From: an uncultured Clostridium sp.
Lineage (GTDB): Bacteria > Bacillota > Clostridia > TANB77 > CAG-508
Direction of reading: 5' to 3'
Length of the DNA: 64,000 nt
NCBI GenBank assembly: GCA_900553685.1
Contig: USEI01000009.1
Location: 1 to 64,000, forward strand
Positions 29,266 through 37,984 of this stretch are shown piece by piece. Within the stretch, counting starts at the first letter, position 1, and every line of letters starts with the position of its first letter. Under the pieces are notes generated by a model. It saw only the letters and a program-made list of their open reading frames with translations, was not told the DNA's origin and ran no database searches. The translations under genes and the position numbers were made by a program.

Positions 29266-29312
29266 CAGTCAAAAGCCTTGAATTAGTAGAAGTAGAGGTT
29301 TATGGCTGTTTT
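29266..29312 (+). terminator. Terminator-like hairpin ending a possible non-coding transcript
   Basis: CAGTCAAAAGCCTT pairs with a right arm ending at 29308 (AGGTTTATGGCTG) with one mismatch and a few G-U pairs, and TTTT follows. No gene precedes it within about 1.2 kb on this strand. Confidence 0.5.
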
Positions 29313-29333
29313 ATATATTGGTCCTACTCCTTT

Positions 29334-29359
29334 TTGCACAAAACTTTGATTTTGTGCAA
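29334..29359. repeat. Perfect 10-bp hairpin
   Basis: TTGCACAAAA and TTTTGTGCAA enclose a 6-base loop. It lies 22 bases after the terminator-like hairpin. Its role is unknown; it could be a second terminator arm or a protein site. Confidence 0.6.
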
Positions 29360-29848
29360 TGTTGTATATAATAAAACATCTATTTATTTTGTCTTATTCT
29401 CCTCTCTTACATATTATTTATACAGAATTTAATACTTAGTTTTATTTTTAAAATAAGTAAATTAAAAATTTTAATGTTATGTTTTAACTTTATTGCTTAT
29501 ATCTAATTAATGTTGTATTTAATTAAAATTTTCTAAAATTATAATATTTTGAAAATTTCTTTAATTTAAATTATAATTAAGTTTTCAATAAAATTTTTAT
29601 TTTAATATATTTTTTAAATTTTGTATCTTCATTGTATAATATTTTTTATTTGCGATTTAAATAAAAATTAAAAAAGTCCCCTACTTTCCCTATAGTTATT
29701 TATTTATTTTTTTGTTTAGAAAATTAAAAATAAAATATTTTATTTTTCTGTTTTAATATTATTAGAAAAAGCCCAAAGCCAGTAAGACTCAGGATTATAA
29801 TTATAATATTATCAAAAAAATTATATATAATATTATAATAATATAAAA

Positions 29849-29878
29849 AAATAAAGTGCTCAAAATAACACTTTATTT
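29849..29878 (-). terminator. Terminator of the ABC exporter operon
   Basis: AAATAAAGTG and CACTTTATTT form a 10-bp stem. On the minus strand it is followed by a T-run and lies 18 bases after the stop codon of the last gene. Confidence 0.85.
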
Positions 29879-29895
29879 TATATTTATAAAAGTTA

Positions 29896-31638
29896 TTAAC
29901 CTAAATTTTCATAATAAGAGTTGTATAATTTTGAATAATAACCTCCTTTTTTTAGTAATTCTTTATGATTACCTTGTTCTATGATTTTTCCATTATTTAA
30001 AACTATAATTTTATCAACATTAACTATTGTAGATAATCTATGTGCTATAAAAATAGCTGTTTTTTGTGCTGATAAAATTTCGATAGATTTTTGGATTAAA
30101 TTTTCTGTGTAAGTATCTATATTGGCTGTGGCTTCGTCTAAAATAAATATGTCAGGATTATGAGCAAATATTCTAGCAAATGCTAATAATTGCTTTTGGC
30201 CAGCCGAATATGAATCTCCTCTTTCTTTAGATATTTGATTTAAGCCATTTGGAAGCGAATATACAAATTCATCTGCTGATGATAGCTTAATTGCTTTTAT
30301 TATATCTTCTTCTGAAATTTTTTTATTTAATTTTATATTATCTTTTATTGTTCTTGCAAATATAAATGGATCTTGTAAAACAGTTCCAATATGTTTTCTT
30401 AAACTTCTTTTATTTATTTTTTGAATATTAACTCCATCTAAAAGGATTTCTCCTTTTTGTATATCATAAAATCTATTTAGTAAATTAGTTATAGTAGTTT
30501 TTCCAGAACCTGTTTTACCGACTAATGCAATTGTTTCTCCAGGATTTATTGTAAAGTTAATATCTTTTAAAACCCAATTTTCTTTTTCATAGGCAAACCA
30601 TACATGTTTAAATTCGATTTTTCCTTTTACTTTTTCTAGTTGTATACCTGATTCAAAGTCCTCTAAATATTCAGTTTGTTCTAATATATCATATATCTTA
30701 TTCATAGATACTATAGCTTCTTGAACAATTTCTATATTATCTATTGTTCTATTGATTGGCTCAAATAAAGATTTTATATAACTTACAAATATGTATATTG
30801 AACCAACTTCTACACTTATTCCAAACCAATGGTTTATAGAAGCAACAAGTATTATTGCTATTGCTATATTTTCAAACAAAGACATTAATCCTGGGAATAG
30901 ACCTGTATAAATATTGATTGGCATTCTTGCTTTAAAGAATTTTTCTGTTAAATCTTCACATTCTTCTTGTTTTTCTTTTTGAATGTTAAAAATTTTTATT
31001 AGTTTAACTCCGTAAATTGATTCTGCTAAAAAGGTATTAAGATTAGTTCTTATTATTTTAGACATATCATAAAACTTGTTTAATACAATTGTTAATATTA
31101 CTGATGTTATAATAACAAAAGGTATTATTATAAAAGTTAAAAAACTTAATTTTATACTAAAATATATCATAATTAGTACAGTTGCTACGATAGAAAAAAT
31201 ATCTTTAAAAATAGTTGTTATAACATCTTTGAATAAAGCTGATATATCTTCAACATCATTAGTTATTCTGGCAAATAATTTTCCTGCTGGAGTTTTGTCA
31301 TGAAATTGAATATTAGCATTTTGTGTATATTTATATAATTTATTTCTGATTGTAAATAAAATTTCTTCTCCCATTATATTTGTTTTAGTTCTAGTAAAAA
31401 AATCTAGTATATTACCTAATACAACTATTACAAGATATGTAATTCCAATTGTTGTTATTGTTATTAGTCCTTTGTTAAAAATATTTTGACTTAAAAAATC
31501 ATCAATTACTATTTTAACTAAATATGGCTTTGAAATTTCTAATAAATCAATGATAATTGCTAAAATAGATACTAGAAAAATAGTTTTTATATGTGGCTTA
31601 GCAATTTTGCACCATCTTGAAAAAGTTTTATTTTTCAT
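29896..31638 (-). CDS. ABC exporter half-transporter, catalytic-site subunit
   Basis: This 580-residue half-transporter has an N-terminal six-helix exporter domain and a C-terminal ATPase. The Walker A motif is ALVGKTGSGKTTI near residue 360. The signature motif is non-canonical, YSAGQKQL. Walker B is intact with the catalytic Glu: IFILDEATANID. The adjacent gene encodes the complementary subunit (canonical signature, degenerate Walker B), so the two should form a heterodimer like BmrCD or TM287/288. I start at the ATG at 31638, seven bases after AAAGGGG; the ATG six bases earlier is too close. The exported substrate is unknown. Confidence 0.9.
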   Translation of the reverse strand: MKNKTFSRWCKIAKPHIKTIFLVSILAIIIDLLEISKPYLVKIVIDDFLSQNIFNKGLITITTIGITYLVIVVLGNILDFFTRTKTNIMGEEILFTIRNKLYKYTQNANIQFHDKTPAGKLFARITNDVEDISALFKDVITTIFKDIFSIVATVLIMIYFSIKLSFLTFIIIPFVIITSVILTIVLNKFYDMSKIIRTNLNTFLAESIYGVKLIKIFNIQKEKQEECEDLTEKFFKARMPINIYTGLFPGLMSLFENIAIAIILVASINHWFGISVEVGSIYIFVSYIKSLFEPINRTIDNIEIVQEAIVSMNKIYDILEQTEYLEDFESGIQLEKVKGKIEFKHVWFAYEKENWVLKDINFTINPGETIALVGKTGSGKTTITNLLNRFYDIQKGEILLDGVNIQKINKRSLRKHIGTVLQDPFIFARTIKDNIKLNKKISEEDIIKAIKLSSADEFVYSLPNGLNQISKERGDSYSAGQKQLLAFARIFAHNPDIFILDEATANIDTYTENLIQKSIEILSAQKTAIFIAHRLSTIVNVDKIIVLNNGKIIEQGNHKELLKKGGYYSKLYNSYYENLG

Positions 31639-31721
31639 AGCCATACCCCTTTCATTTGTTATTATTTTTTTTAATTATTATCTTGATAAATTAAATAGAC
31701 TAAATAAACGAATTAAACTTA

Positions 31722-33458
31722 TTAAGATAATAGAAAATTTTCTTTAGAAGATTGTTGATTGTAAAATTTAGTATATAAACCATTATTTTGTAATAATTGA
31801 ACATGAATACCTTGCTCTACAATTTTTCCAGAGTCTAATACAATTATTTTATCAGCATCTTTTACATCAGATATTCTATTTGAGATAATTATACAAGTTT
31901 TACCTTTTACTAATTCTTTTATATTATTTAATAAATTTTCTTCTGTTTTATTATCCAAAGCAGAAAAAGTATCGTCAAAAATTACAATATCACTTTTATT
32001 TAGGAAAGCACGTGAAATTACAACTCTTTGCTTTTGACCTCCAGAAAGGTCTATTCCCCTCTCTCCTATTACTGTATAAATTCCATTTTTCATATTTTTT
32101 AAATCAGAAGATAGCATAGCTTGTTCTGTACTTTCTTCAATTTCAGAATCTTTAAATCTATTTTGAAATAAACTTATGTTTTCTTTAATAGTTGTAGAAA
32201 ATAGGAAATTGTCTTGTGTTATATAACAAATACTTTTTCTAAGAAACTGCAAATCTATCTTATTTATATCTATTCCGTTTATAAAAATCTTATTATCTGG
32301 AACAGGATAAAGTCTTAAAAGTAAATTCATAAGCGTAGTTTTTCCACTACCTATTGTTCCAATTATTCCAAGTGTTTCTCCTTCTTTTACATGTATCGTT
32401 ATATTTTCAAGAACAGTTTCTATATTACCTGGATAATTAAAAGATAAGTTATTAATTAGTATATTTCCATGTAATCTTGATTCATTTTTTTCTGTTAACA
32501 TTAATTTTTCTTTTTCTAAATTAAAAACTTGCTCCAATCTTTTATAAGAAATTTTTGCTCTTTTTATTTTAGCTATTATTCCTGGTAACCAGGAAATAGG
32601 TGTAAAAAATAAATCTATATATCCATTAAATGCAACAAAATCTCCTATGGAAATTTCTTTATTTAATACTAACTTTGAACCATATAAAATAGTTATTCCA
32701 TAACAAAATCCAAAACATATATTAACTGATGTAGATAATAGAGTTGAATAAATATCTACTGCAATATTACTTCTTTTTAATAGATTATTTTTTTTAATAA
32801 ATTTTTTATACTGATTTACCTCTCCAGAATATGCTTTAGTTGTTCTTATTGCATCTGTACTTTCTTGTACATACTCAGATAGATTTGTAAAATATTTTTG
32901 AGATTTAGCAAAACTTTTTTCAACATATTTTTTCAATATGATTATGATAATTGCTGTTATTACCATTGGACATAAAGTTGCTATTGTTAGTTTTGTATTA
33001 ACAGTTTTCATTGTATATGTAGCAATTACTAAGATAAAAAATATTCTTGTGCCATGAGATAATAATCTATAGAATAATGTTCTAATTTCTCCAACATCTT
33101 TTACAAAATAGGACATTATTTCTCCATTTTTTATATTCTGAATACTGCTTAATTTTAATTTTAAAAAATTTTCAAAAAGCTTGTCTTTTAATATTTTTTC
33201 TAATAATCTAGTAGTTTTTCCTACTAAACTTTTCCAAGCTACTCTTATTATTAAAGAAAGTACTGAAAATAAAATTAAAAATGCTATATATTTTATAATA
33301 GTTATTTTATGAACTTCAATATCATATAACAAGTCAATAATTTTTCCTAAGATTTTAGATGGGAAAGTAAGAAAGTAAACATTTATTCCAACCAAAATAA
33401 TTATAGCAAATATTGTAAATCGTTCTTTTTTGAAAAAAGTTTTTAAAAGTTTTTTCAT
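31722..33458 (-). CDS. ABC exporter half-transporter, degenerate-site subunit
   Basis: This is the first gene of the exporter operon. It has 578 residues with six helices and a C-terminal ATPase. Walker A is GTIGSGKTTLM, the signature is a canonical LSGGQKQRV, but Walker B ends VIFDDTFSALD, with Asp in place of the catalytic Glu. Combined with the unusual SAGQ signature of the partner, one composite ATP site should be fully active and the other impaired, as in asymmetric heterodimeric exporters. The AGGAGGGG site precedes the ATG. Drug or peptide export is the usual role in the family. Confidence 0.9.
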   Translation of the reverse strand: MKKLLKTFFKKERFTIFAIIILVGINVYFLTFPSKILGKIIDLLYDIEVHKITIIKYIAFLILFSVLSLIIRVAWKSLVGKTTRLLEKILKDKLFENFLKLKLSSIQNIKNGEIMSYFVKDVGEIRTLFYRLLSHGTRIFFILVIATYTMKTVNTKLTIATLCPMVITAIIIIILKKYVEKSFAKSQKYFTNLSEYVQESTDAIRTTKAYSGEVNQYKKFIKKNNLLKRSNIAVDIYSTLLSTSVNICFGFCYGITILYGSKLVLNKEISIGDFVAFNGYIDLFFTPISWLPGIIAKIKRAKISYKRLEQVFNLEKEKLMLTEKNESRLHGNILINNLSFNYPGNIETVLENITIHVKEGETLGIIGTIGSGKTTLMNLLLRLYPVPDNKIFINGIDINKIDLQFLRKSICYITQDNFLFSTTIKENISLFQNRFKDSEIEESTEQAMLSSDLKNMKNGIYTVIGERGIDLSGGQKQRVVISRAFLNKSDIVIFDDTFSALDNKTEENLLNNIKELVKGKTCIIISNRISDVKDADKIIVLDSGKIVEQGIHVQLLQNNGLYTKFYNQQSSKENFLLS

Positions 33459-33604
33459 CTTTCCCCTCCTTACTATATGATTAAGTTAATCTATTATTTA
33501 TATAATTATATAAAACAAATATTTAAAATATTTTCAAATTTTTATAAAATAGTATGATGAAATATAGTTATAAATTAATAAGAACTGTTATAATTAATAA
33601 TTTT

Positions 33605-34921
33605 TTACTTTAAATAATTATTAATTATTTGTATAAATTCTTTATTATTTTTGGTTTTCATCATTTGGCTTAATAATTTTTCTGTTAAATCACTAGTAGA
33701 TAAGGTTGCTAAAGATTTTCTAATTTTATTAGCAATTTCATATTCTTCTGGTGTAAGCAAAAGCTCATCTCTTCTTGTTCCAGATTTATTTACATCTATT
33801 GCTGGAAAGATTCGTTTTTCAGAAAGGCTTCTATCTAGAAATACTTCCATATTTCCAGTTCCTTTAAATTCTTCAAAAATTACTTCATCCATTCTACTAC
33901 CAGTTTCTACTAAAGCTGTTCCCAATACTGTTAAACTACCAGCATCTTCTGTGTTTCTTGCAGCTCCGAAAAAACGTTTTGGTTTATGAAGAGCTGCAGG
34001 ATCAAAACCACCAGATAAAGTTCTACCAGATGATGGAATAACAAGGTTATAAGCTCTTGCCAAACGTGTTATGCTATCTAACAAAACAACAACATCTTTA
34101 TTTTGTTCTGTTAATCTTTTAGCTCTTTCAATTACCATTTCAGCAACTTTTACATGATGTTCTGGCTGTTCATCAAAAGTTGAATAAATTACATCACCTT
34201 TTATAGAACGTTTCATTTCTGTTACTTCTTCTGGTCTTTCATCTATTAACAATACAATTAAATATACTTCTGGATTATTTGTAGCTATACTATTTGCTAT
34301 TTTTTTTAAAATTGTTGTTTTTCCTGCTTTTGGTGGAGCAACAATCATTCCTCTTTGTCCTTTTCCGATTGGAGACATTAAATCCATTAATCTCATAGTA
34401 TAATCATTTGAAGTTGTTTCTAATTTTAACCTTTCATGAGGATATATAGGAATTAAGTCGTCAAAACTTATTCTTTTCATAGCTTTTTCCGGATGTTCTC
34501 CGTTTACTTCACCTACATATATAAGTGCGGGAAATTTTTCACCATCTTTTGGAATTCGTTTAATTCCTTTTATCATATCTCCAGTATCTAATTTAAATCT
34601 TCTTATTTGAACTGGTGAAACGTAAACATCTTTATTAGTAGATAAATAATTATCCCCTCTTAAAAATCCATATCCATCAGGTAATAATTCTAAGATTCCT
34701 TCAACATATTCATCATCTTCTCCAGTAATTTTATATTCAATTTCATTTTGAGAAGATTGGGCATTTTCAATATTTTCTTCTATTTTATCTTTAGTTTTAT
34801 TATTATAATTTTCTAATATTTTTTCAATTAATTCTGATTTTTTTAGTTTAGAAATATTAGAAATACCTTTATCTTTTGCTAAATTTTTTAAATCTACAAG
34901 TGATAGACTCTCTAATTCCAT
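33605..34921 (-). CDS. rho: Transcription termination factor Rho
   Basis: Rho is the hexameric RNA-dependent ATPase that ends transcription. The N-terminal SAP-like helical domain (residues 1-45) shows [14 protein letters not shown] and [12 protein letters not shown]. The RNA-binding cold-shock-like domain follows (about 70-140, with [15 protein letters not shown]). The ATPase core has [18 protein letters not shown] (Walker A), [16 protein letters not shown] and [16 protein letters not shown] (Walker B), and the Q/R loops [20 protein letters not shown]. The 438-residue length is typical. It sits downstream of the yabP-yabQ-divIC group and is separated from it by a terminator. Confidence 0.97.
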   Translation of the reverse strand: MELESLSLVDLKNLAKDKGISNISKLKKSELIEKILENYNNKTKDKIEENIENAQSSQNEIEYKITGEDDEYVEGILELLPDGYGFLRGDNYLSTNKDVYVSPVQIRRFKLDTGDMIKGIKRIPKDGEKFPALIYVGEVNGEHPEKAMKRISFDDLIPIYPHERLKLETTSNDYTMRLMDLMSPIGKGQRGMIVAPPKAGKTTILKKIANSIATNNPEVYLIVLLIDERPEEVTEMKRSIKGDVIYSTFDEQPEHHVKVAEMVIERAKRLTEQNKDVVVLLDSITRLARAYNLVIPSSGRTLSGGFDPAALHKPKRFFGAARNTEDAGSLTVLGTALVETGSRMDEVIFEEFKGTGNMEVFLDRSLSEKRIFPAIDVNKSGTRRDELLLTPEEYEIANKIRKSLATLSTSDLTEKLLSQMMKTKNNKEFIQIINNYLK

Positions 34922-34982
34922 ATAATAGCCCCCTTTAATTTTTATTAATTTTCTGTGGAATTTTATTAGAAAAAATAAGAAA

Positions 34983-35010
34983 AGTAATTTAATAATACTA
35001 TTAAATTACT
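34983..35010 (-). terminator. Terminator after divIC
   Basis: AGTAATTTAATA and TATTAAATTACT form a 12-bp perfect stem with a 4-base loop, 24 bases after the divIC stop codon, followed on the minus strand by a T-rich stretch. Confidence 0.85.
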
Positions 35011-35033
35011 CTATAAAAACAAACATATAAAGA

Positions 35034-35315
35034 TTATTTATTACTATCAACATAGACAGTTTCATTAGGTAAGTACATGTCTAATTTTTCTCTTGCTACT
35101 TTTTCAATATATTCTGGAGAATTAACATTTTCTTGAGTAGCTAAAAGTTCCTCTTGCTTATCCTTTAAATCTTCGATTTGACTAGAGTAATATGAAATAT
35201 CCTGATTATAAACATTTAATTTTGATTGTTGATTTATAAAAATAAAAATTGCATAAATGACAACAAATATTAATATTAAATTGATTATCTTATTAACTTT
35301 AAAAATATTCATCAT
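35034..35315 (-). CDS. divIC: Septum formation initiator (DivIC/FtsB-like)
   Basis: This bitopic division protein has one transmembrane helix (about residues 9-28) followed by a coiled coil (SYYSSQIEDLKDKQEELLATQ). The conserved C-terminal patch is NSPEYIEKVAREKLDMYLPNETVYV, with the REKL motif typical of DivIC. The start is the ATG at 35315, six bases after GGAG; an ATG at 35327 overlaps that site. The yabP-yabQ-divIC order matches Bacillus and many Clostridia, where divIC follows spore cortex genes. Confidence 0.9.
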   Translation of the reverse strand: MMNIFKVNKIINLILIFVVIYAIFIFINQQSKLNVYNQDISYYSSQIEDLKDKQEELLATQENVNSPEYIEKVAREKLDMYLPNETVYVDSNK

Positions 35316-35364
35316 AAGTATCTCCATTAATTATCTTATCTTACTTTATTATTCTACAAAAAAC

Positions 35365-35751
35365 TTAAAAATCCTTTTTAATAATGCTTTTTGTTATTTG
35401 TAAAAACTTAATTATACACAAAAAAGGAATTTTAAATATTTTTTTACATATTTTTACAAATTCATAAAAAATTATAACATATAAATTACTTATTGTCAAA
35501 GAATAAATTAATCCTCCAAGAAAAATTCCTAAAAAAAGATAAAATCTTACTTCTCCTCCATTTATTTTAATAATACCCCCGATTATTAAGATACTACTTA
35601 TTAATAAAAAAATAATATCTTCTATTAAAGTAATGAAATCTGTAGTTTTAAAAGATTTTCTTATTACTCTAAAAATATCAAAAATAAATCCTATGATAAT
35701 TCCTATAATAAAAAAGAATATAAAAATTTGTTCTTGAGAAAATTGATACAT
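35365..35751 (-). CDS. yabQ: Spore cortex biosynthesis protein YabQ
   Basis: YabQ is a mother-cell membrane protein needed for spore cortex formation. The 128-residue sequence has about four helices. It shows the typical N-terminal QEQIFIFFFIIGIIIGFIFDIFRVIRK and EDIIFLLISS patterns. It lies 11 bases after yabP and upstream of divIC, which is the standard arrangement and supports the call. Confidence 0.88.
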   Translation of the reverse strand: MYQFSQEQIFIFFFIIGIIIGFIFDIFRVIRKSFKTTDFITLIEDIIFLLISSILIIGGIIKINGGEVRFYLFLGIFLGGLIYSLTISNLYVIIFYEFVKICKKIFKIPFLCIIKFLQITKSIIKKDF

Positions 35752-35762
35752 TTTAAAACCCC

Positions 35763-36053
35763 TTATTTAAAAATTTTACTTAAAATGTTTTTATTCTTTT
35801 TACTATTTATTTCTGAATTAGAATATGTTAAACTATCTATTTTTCCATCAACTGTAAAATCAGATGTATCGATGCTTAATTTATTTATTTTTAAATTTTC
35901 ACCTTTTATGGTTAATAATCCTAGGTCAGTTTCTATTATTATGATTTGATCGTCAAAACTAAAAACGTCAACAATTCCTGTTATATTAAGTCTTTCTCTA
36001 TTTTCAAGCACAATATTTTGAAAGTTAGTCATGTTCTTTTTTAATTCTTCCAT
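35763..36053 (-). CDS. yabP: Sporulation protein YabP
   Basis: YabP is a 96-residue soluble protein of the YabP/YqfC family, which acts with YabQ in spore coat and cortex assembly. Family features are IVLENRERLNITGIVDVFSFDDQIIIIET near residues 13-41 (key LENRE.L.ITG..DV.SFDD) and GLLTIKGENLKINKLSIDTSD, followed by GKIDSLTYS. GGAGGGAAG lies before the ATG. It starts a yabP-yabQ-divIC operon and marks the organism as a spore former. Confidence 0.93.
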   Translation of the reverse strand: MEELKKNMTNFQNIVLENRERLNITGIVDVFSFDDQIIIIETDLGLLTIKGENLKINKLSIDTSDFTVDGKIDSLTYSNSEINSKKNKNILSKIFK

Positions 36054-36247
36054 GTTGCTTCCCTCCTATTTTAAAAAACTTCTATATTATATTTATTCTG
36101 TAAGCTTAAATTTAGAACATTAACTATTTTGGCTTTGTAAAATAATTGCTCTCTTATATTTTTATATTTAAAATAGTTTAATTATATAGTATGAAATTTA
36201 TAAATATATAATAGAAAATTTAAAAGGATTATTTTATTATATAAAAA

Positions 36248-36277
36248 AGCAGATAAAGAAATATTTCTTTATCTGCT
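36248..36277 (-). terminator. lysC terminator (30-base perfect palindrome)
   Basis: A perfect palindrome from AGCAGATAAAGAAAT to its complement lies 13 bases after the lysC stop; on the minus strand TTTTTT follows. Confidence 0.93.
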
Positions 36278-36289
36278 ATATATAAATTT

Positions 36290-37498
36290 TTATTTTCCAA
36301 AAAATTTTTGATGAATTTTTTTTACTGCTAAATCTGATTGATTAGAATCTACTAATACTGAAATTTTTATTTCTGATGTAGTTACCATGTGCATATTAAT
36401 ATTATTCTCATAAAGTGCTTCAAACATGTCTGCAGCAACTCCAGGTTTATTAGCAATACCTACACCAATTATAGATACTTTTGCTAAATTTTCACTATGA
36501 AGTATTTCTTTTGCACCTAATTTTTCTTTGTTTTCTTCTAAAACTTTTAAAGTTTTTTCTAAGTCATTCATTTTTACTGTAAAAGCAATATCTTTAGTAA
36601 TATATTCTCCAAAGGATTGCACAATAATATCTACATTTATTAGATTTTCTGATAATAATTTAAATAATTTATAAGTTTTTCCTATTTTATTTTCTAAACC
36701 TACAATAGTTATTCTAGATATATAATTGTCTTTTGTAACACCATTTATTACTAAATCTTCTAAATTTTTATTATTAACTAATGTCCCAATACTATTTTTT
36801 TCAAAAGTTGATTTTACATATATAGGAACATTATATTTTTTTCCTATTTCCACACATCTATTATGCAAGACTTTTGCTCCCATACTAGACATTTCAAGCA
36901 TTTCGTCATAAGATATTGTTTTTAATTTAATTACATTCTCTACTATTCTAGGATCAGAAGTATAAACACCATCTACATCAGTAAAAATATCGCATCTTTC
37001 TGCTCCTAAACTCGCTGCTAAAGCTACTGCTGTTGTATCTGAACCACCTCTGCCAAAAGTTGTTATGTTTCCATTTTCATCAATACCTTGAAATCCAGCT
37101 ACAATAACAATATTTCCTGAATCTAAATATTCATTAATTGTATCATTATGGATATACCTAATTCTGCTATTAGAAAATTCACTATTTGTAATTATAGGTA
37201 TTTGCCATCCTGCAAGCGATACAGCCTTATAATTTTTTTCAATTAGTAACATAGCAAGTTTTGCTATAGTTATTTGTTCACCAGTTGATACTAGTACATC
37301 ATGTTCCCTTTTATCAGGATTTTTAGTTATTTCAGCTTCCTCTGCTATTAATTTATCTGTTGTTTTTCCTTGTGCTGAAACTACTACTACAAGTTTGTTT
37401 CCCCTTTCTACTTCTTTAATAATATGTTCTGAAACTAATTCTAATTTTTCAAGATTAGCCACAGAACTACCTCCAAATTTTTGTACAATAATTCCCAT
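36290..37498 (-). CDS. lysC: Aspartokinase (monofunctional)
   Basis: Aspartokinase phosphorylates aspartate at the entry of the lysine, diaminopimelate, threonine and methionine pathways. The kinase domain begins IIVQKFGGSSVAN (residues 3-15). It contains TTFGRGGSDTTAVALAASLGA near 143-163 and DVDGVYTSDPR near 172-182. Two C-terminal ACT domains follow, with VSIIGVGIANKPGVAADMFEAL near 336-357, the usual allosteric region. No lysine riboswitch was recognised upstream. In a spore former it also feeds dipicolinate and cortex precursors. Confidence 0.96.
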   Translation of the reverse strand: MGIIVQKFGGSSVANLEKLELVSEHIIKEVERGNKLVVVVSAQGKTTDKLIAEEAEITKNPDKREHDVLVSTGEQITIAKLAMLLIEKNYKAVSLAGWQIPIITNSEFSNSRIRYIHNDTINEYLDSGNIVIVAGFQGIDENGNITTFGRGGSDTTAVALAASLGAERCDIFTDVDGVYTSDPRIVENVIKLKTISYDEMLEMSSMGAKVLHNRCVEIGKKYNVPIYVKSTFEKNSIGTLVNNKNLEDLVINGVTKDNYISRITIVGLENKIGKTYKLFKLLSENLINVDIIVQSFGEYITKDIAFTVKMNDLEKTLKVLEENKEKLGAKEILHSENLAKVSIIGVGIANKPGVAADMFEALYENNINMHMVTTSEIKISVLVDSNQSDLAVKKIHQKFFGK

Positions 37499-37695
37499 TT
37501 GTTGTACCTCTTTTTGTAATAGTAATAGTAAATTTTAAGTCTAAAAATTACTATGTAAATTCATAAATAATGTTATAAAAAACTTCTTATTAATAGTATA
37601 TTGAAAAAATATAAAAAAGTGTTTTATTATAAATATTTTATGAATATCAAATATTATAACATATATTTTAATATATTACCATTTTTTATAAAAAA

Positions 37696-37720
37696 AAATA
37701 TCTCTTTTAAAGAGATATTT
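37696..37720 (-). terminator. Terminator of the Cys-rich small gene
   Basis: AAATATCTCTTT and AAAGAGATATTT form a nearly loopless palindrome eight bases after the stop codon of the small gene; on the minus strand TTTTTTTATAAA follows. Confidence 0.88.
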
Positions 37721-37727
37721 TTCAATA

Positions 37728-37862
37728 TTATTTTTTTGCATATTTTCCGCAATCACATTCATCATTGTATCTTTTATATCTTCCAGTTTTATCACAATCT
37801 GCTTTTGTAGTAGAGTGATTACCTTTCCAGTAATAACAATATTGACACTCTTGAGTTGCCAT
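37728..37862 (-). CDS. Small Cys-rich protein, 44 residues, unknown
   Basis: I do not recognise a family. The product is MATQECQYCYYW, then a polar Thr/Lys/Asp stretch, ending NDECDCGKYAKK. Five cysteines form a CxxC near the N-terminus, a single Cys in the middle, and a CxC near the C-terminus, with one His. This looks like a small zinc- or iron-binding protein or a disulfide-rich peptide. Evidence that it is a real gene is strong: an exact GGAGGTGA ribosome binding site 6 bases before the ATG, its own promoter about 90 bases upstream, and a terminator right after the stop. It is transcribed alone between lysC and the capsule-regulator genes. Confidence 0.8.
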   Translation of the reverse strand: MATQECQYCYYWKGNHSTTKADCDKTGRYKRYNDECDCGKYAKK

Positions 37863-37951
37863 ATTACTTCACCTCCGATTAGATTGTTCTTAATTAGGTT
37901 TAAGTGGATGTTAATTCATTTAAACTAAATTTAGAATTATTTCTAATATTT

Positions 37952-37980
37952 ATTTTAACAGAAAAAATATGAAACGTCAA
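37952..37980 (-). promoter_or_regulatory. SigA-type promoter of the Cys-rich small gene
   Basis: On the minus strand TTGACG (37980-37975) and TAAAAT (37957-37952) are separated by 17 bases. The -35 box lies just after the stop codon of the phosphatase gene. Confidence 0.75.
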
Positions 37981-37984
37981 CTTT

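Larger units (their letters stand above)
28083..29848. other. 1.8-kb gene-free region with hairpins and repeats
   Basis: I see no credible coding sequence on either strand. The region is extremely A+T-rich, with short islands of G/C. It contains a 7-bp hairpin (28101-28118), a run of six Gs at 28241-28246, a direct repeat TTTTAAGSCGTTTTTAAA (28735 and 28919), a G/C-rich patch at 28890-28930, a 14-bp imperfect hairpin followed by TTTT (29266-29312), and a 10-bp perfect hairpin (29334-29359). The islands and the terminator-like hairpin suggest one or more untranslated transcripts on the plus strand, but no known RNA family was recognised. Confidence 0.5.

Noticed and set aside
28237..29685. AGTAGGGG at 28237-28244 and its inverted copy at 29678-29685 as ends of a mobile element or of a long RNA stem.
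   Set aside because: Only eight bases match, with no target duplication or transposase gene between them.
28083..29848. A dif site for the adjacent Xer-like recombinase.
   Set aside because: I searched by eye for the Firmicute dif pattern (TATATTATGTAAA-type right half with a matching left half) and found no acceptable match.
37499..37727. A lysine riboswitch upstream of lysC.
   Set aside because: The conserved GA-rich core and multi-helix pattern of that riboswitch are not visible; the interval is plain A+T-rich sequence plus the terminator of the small gene.
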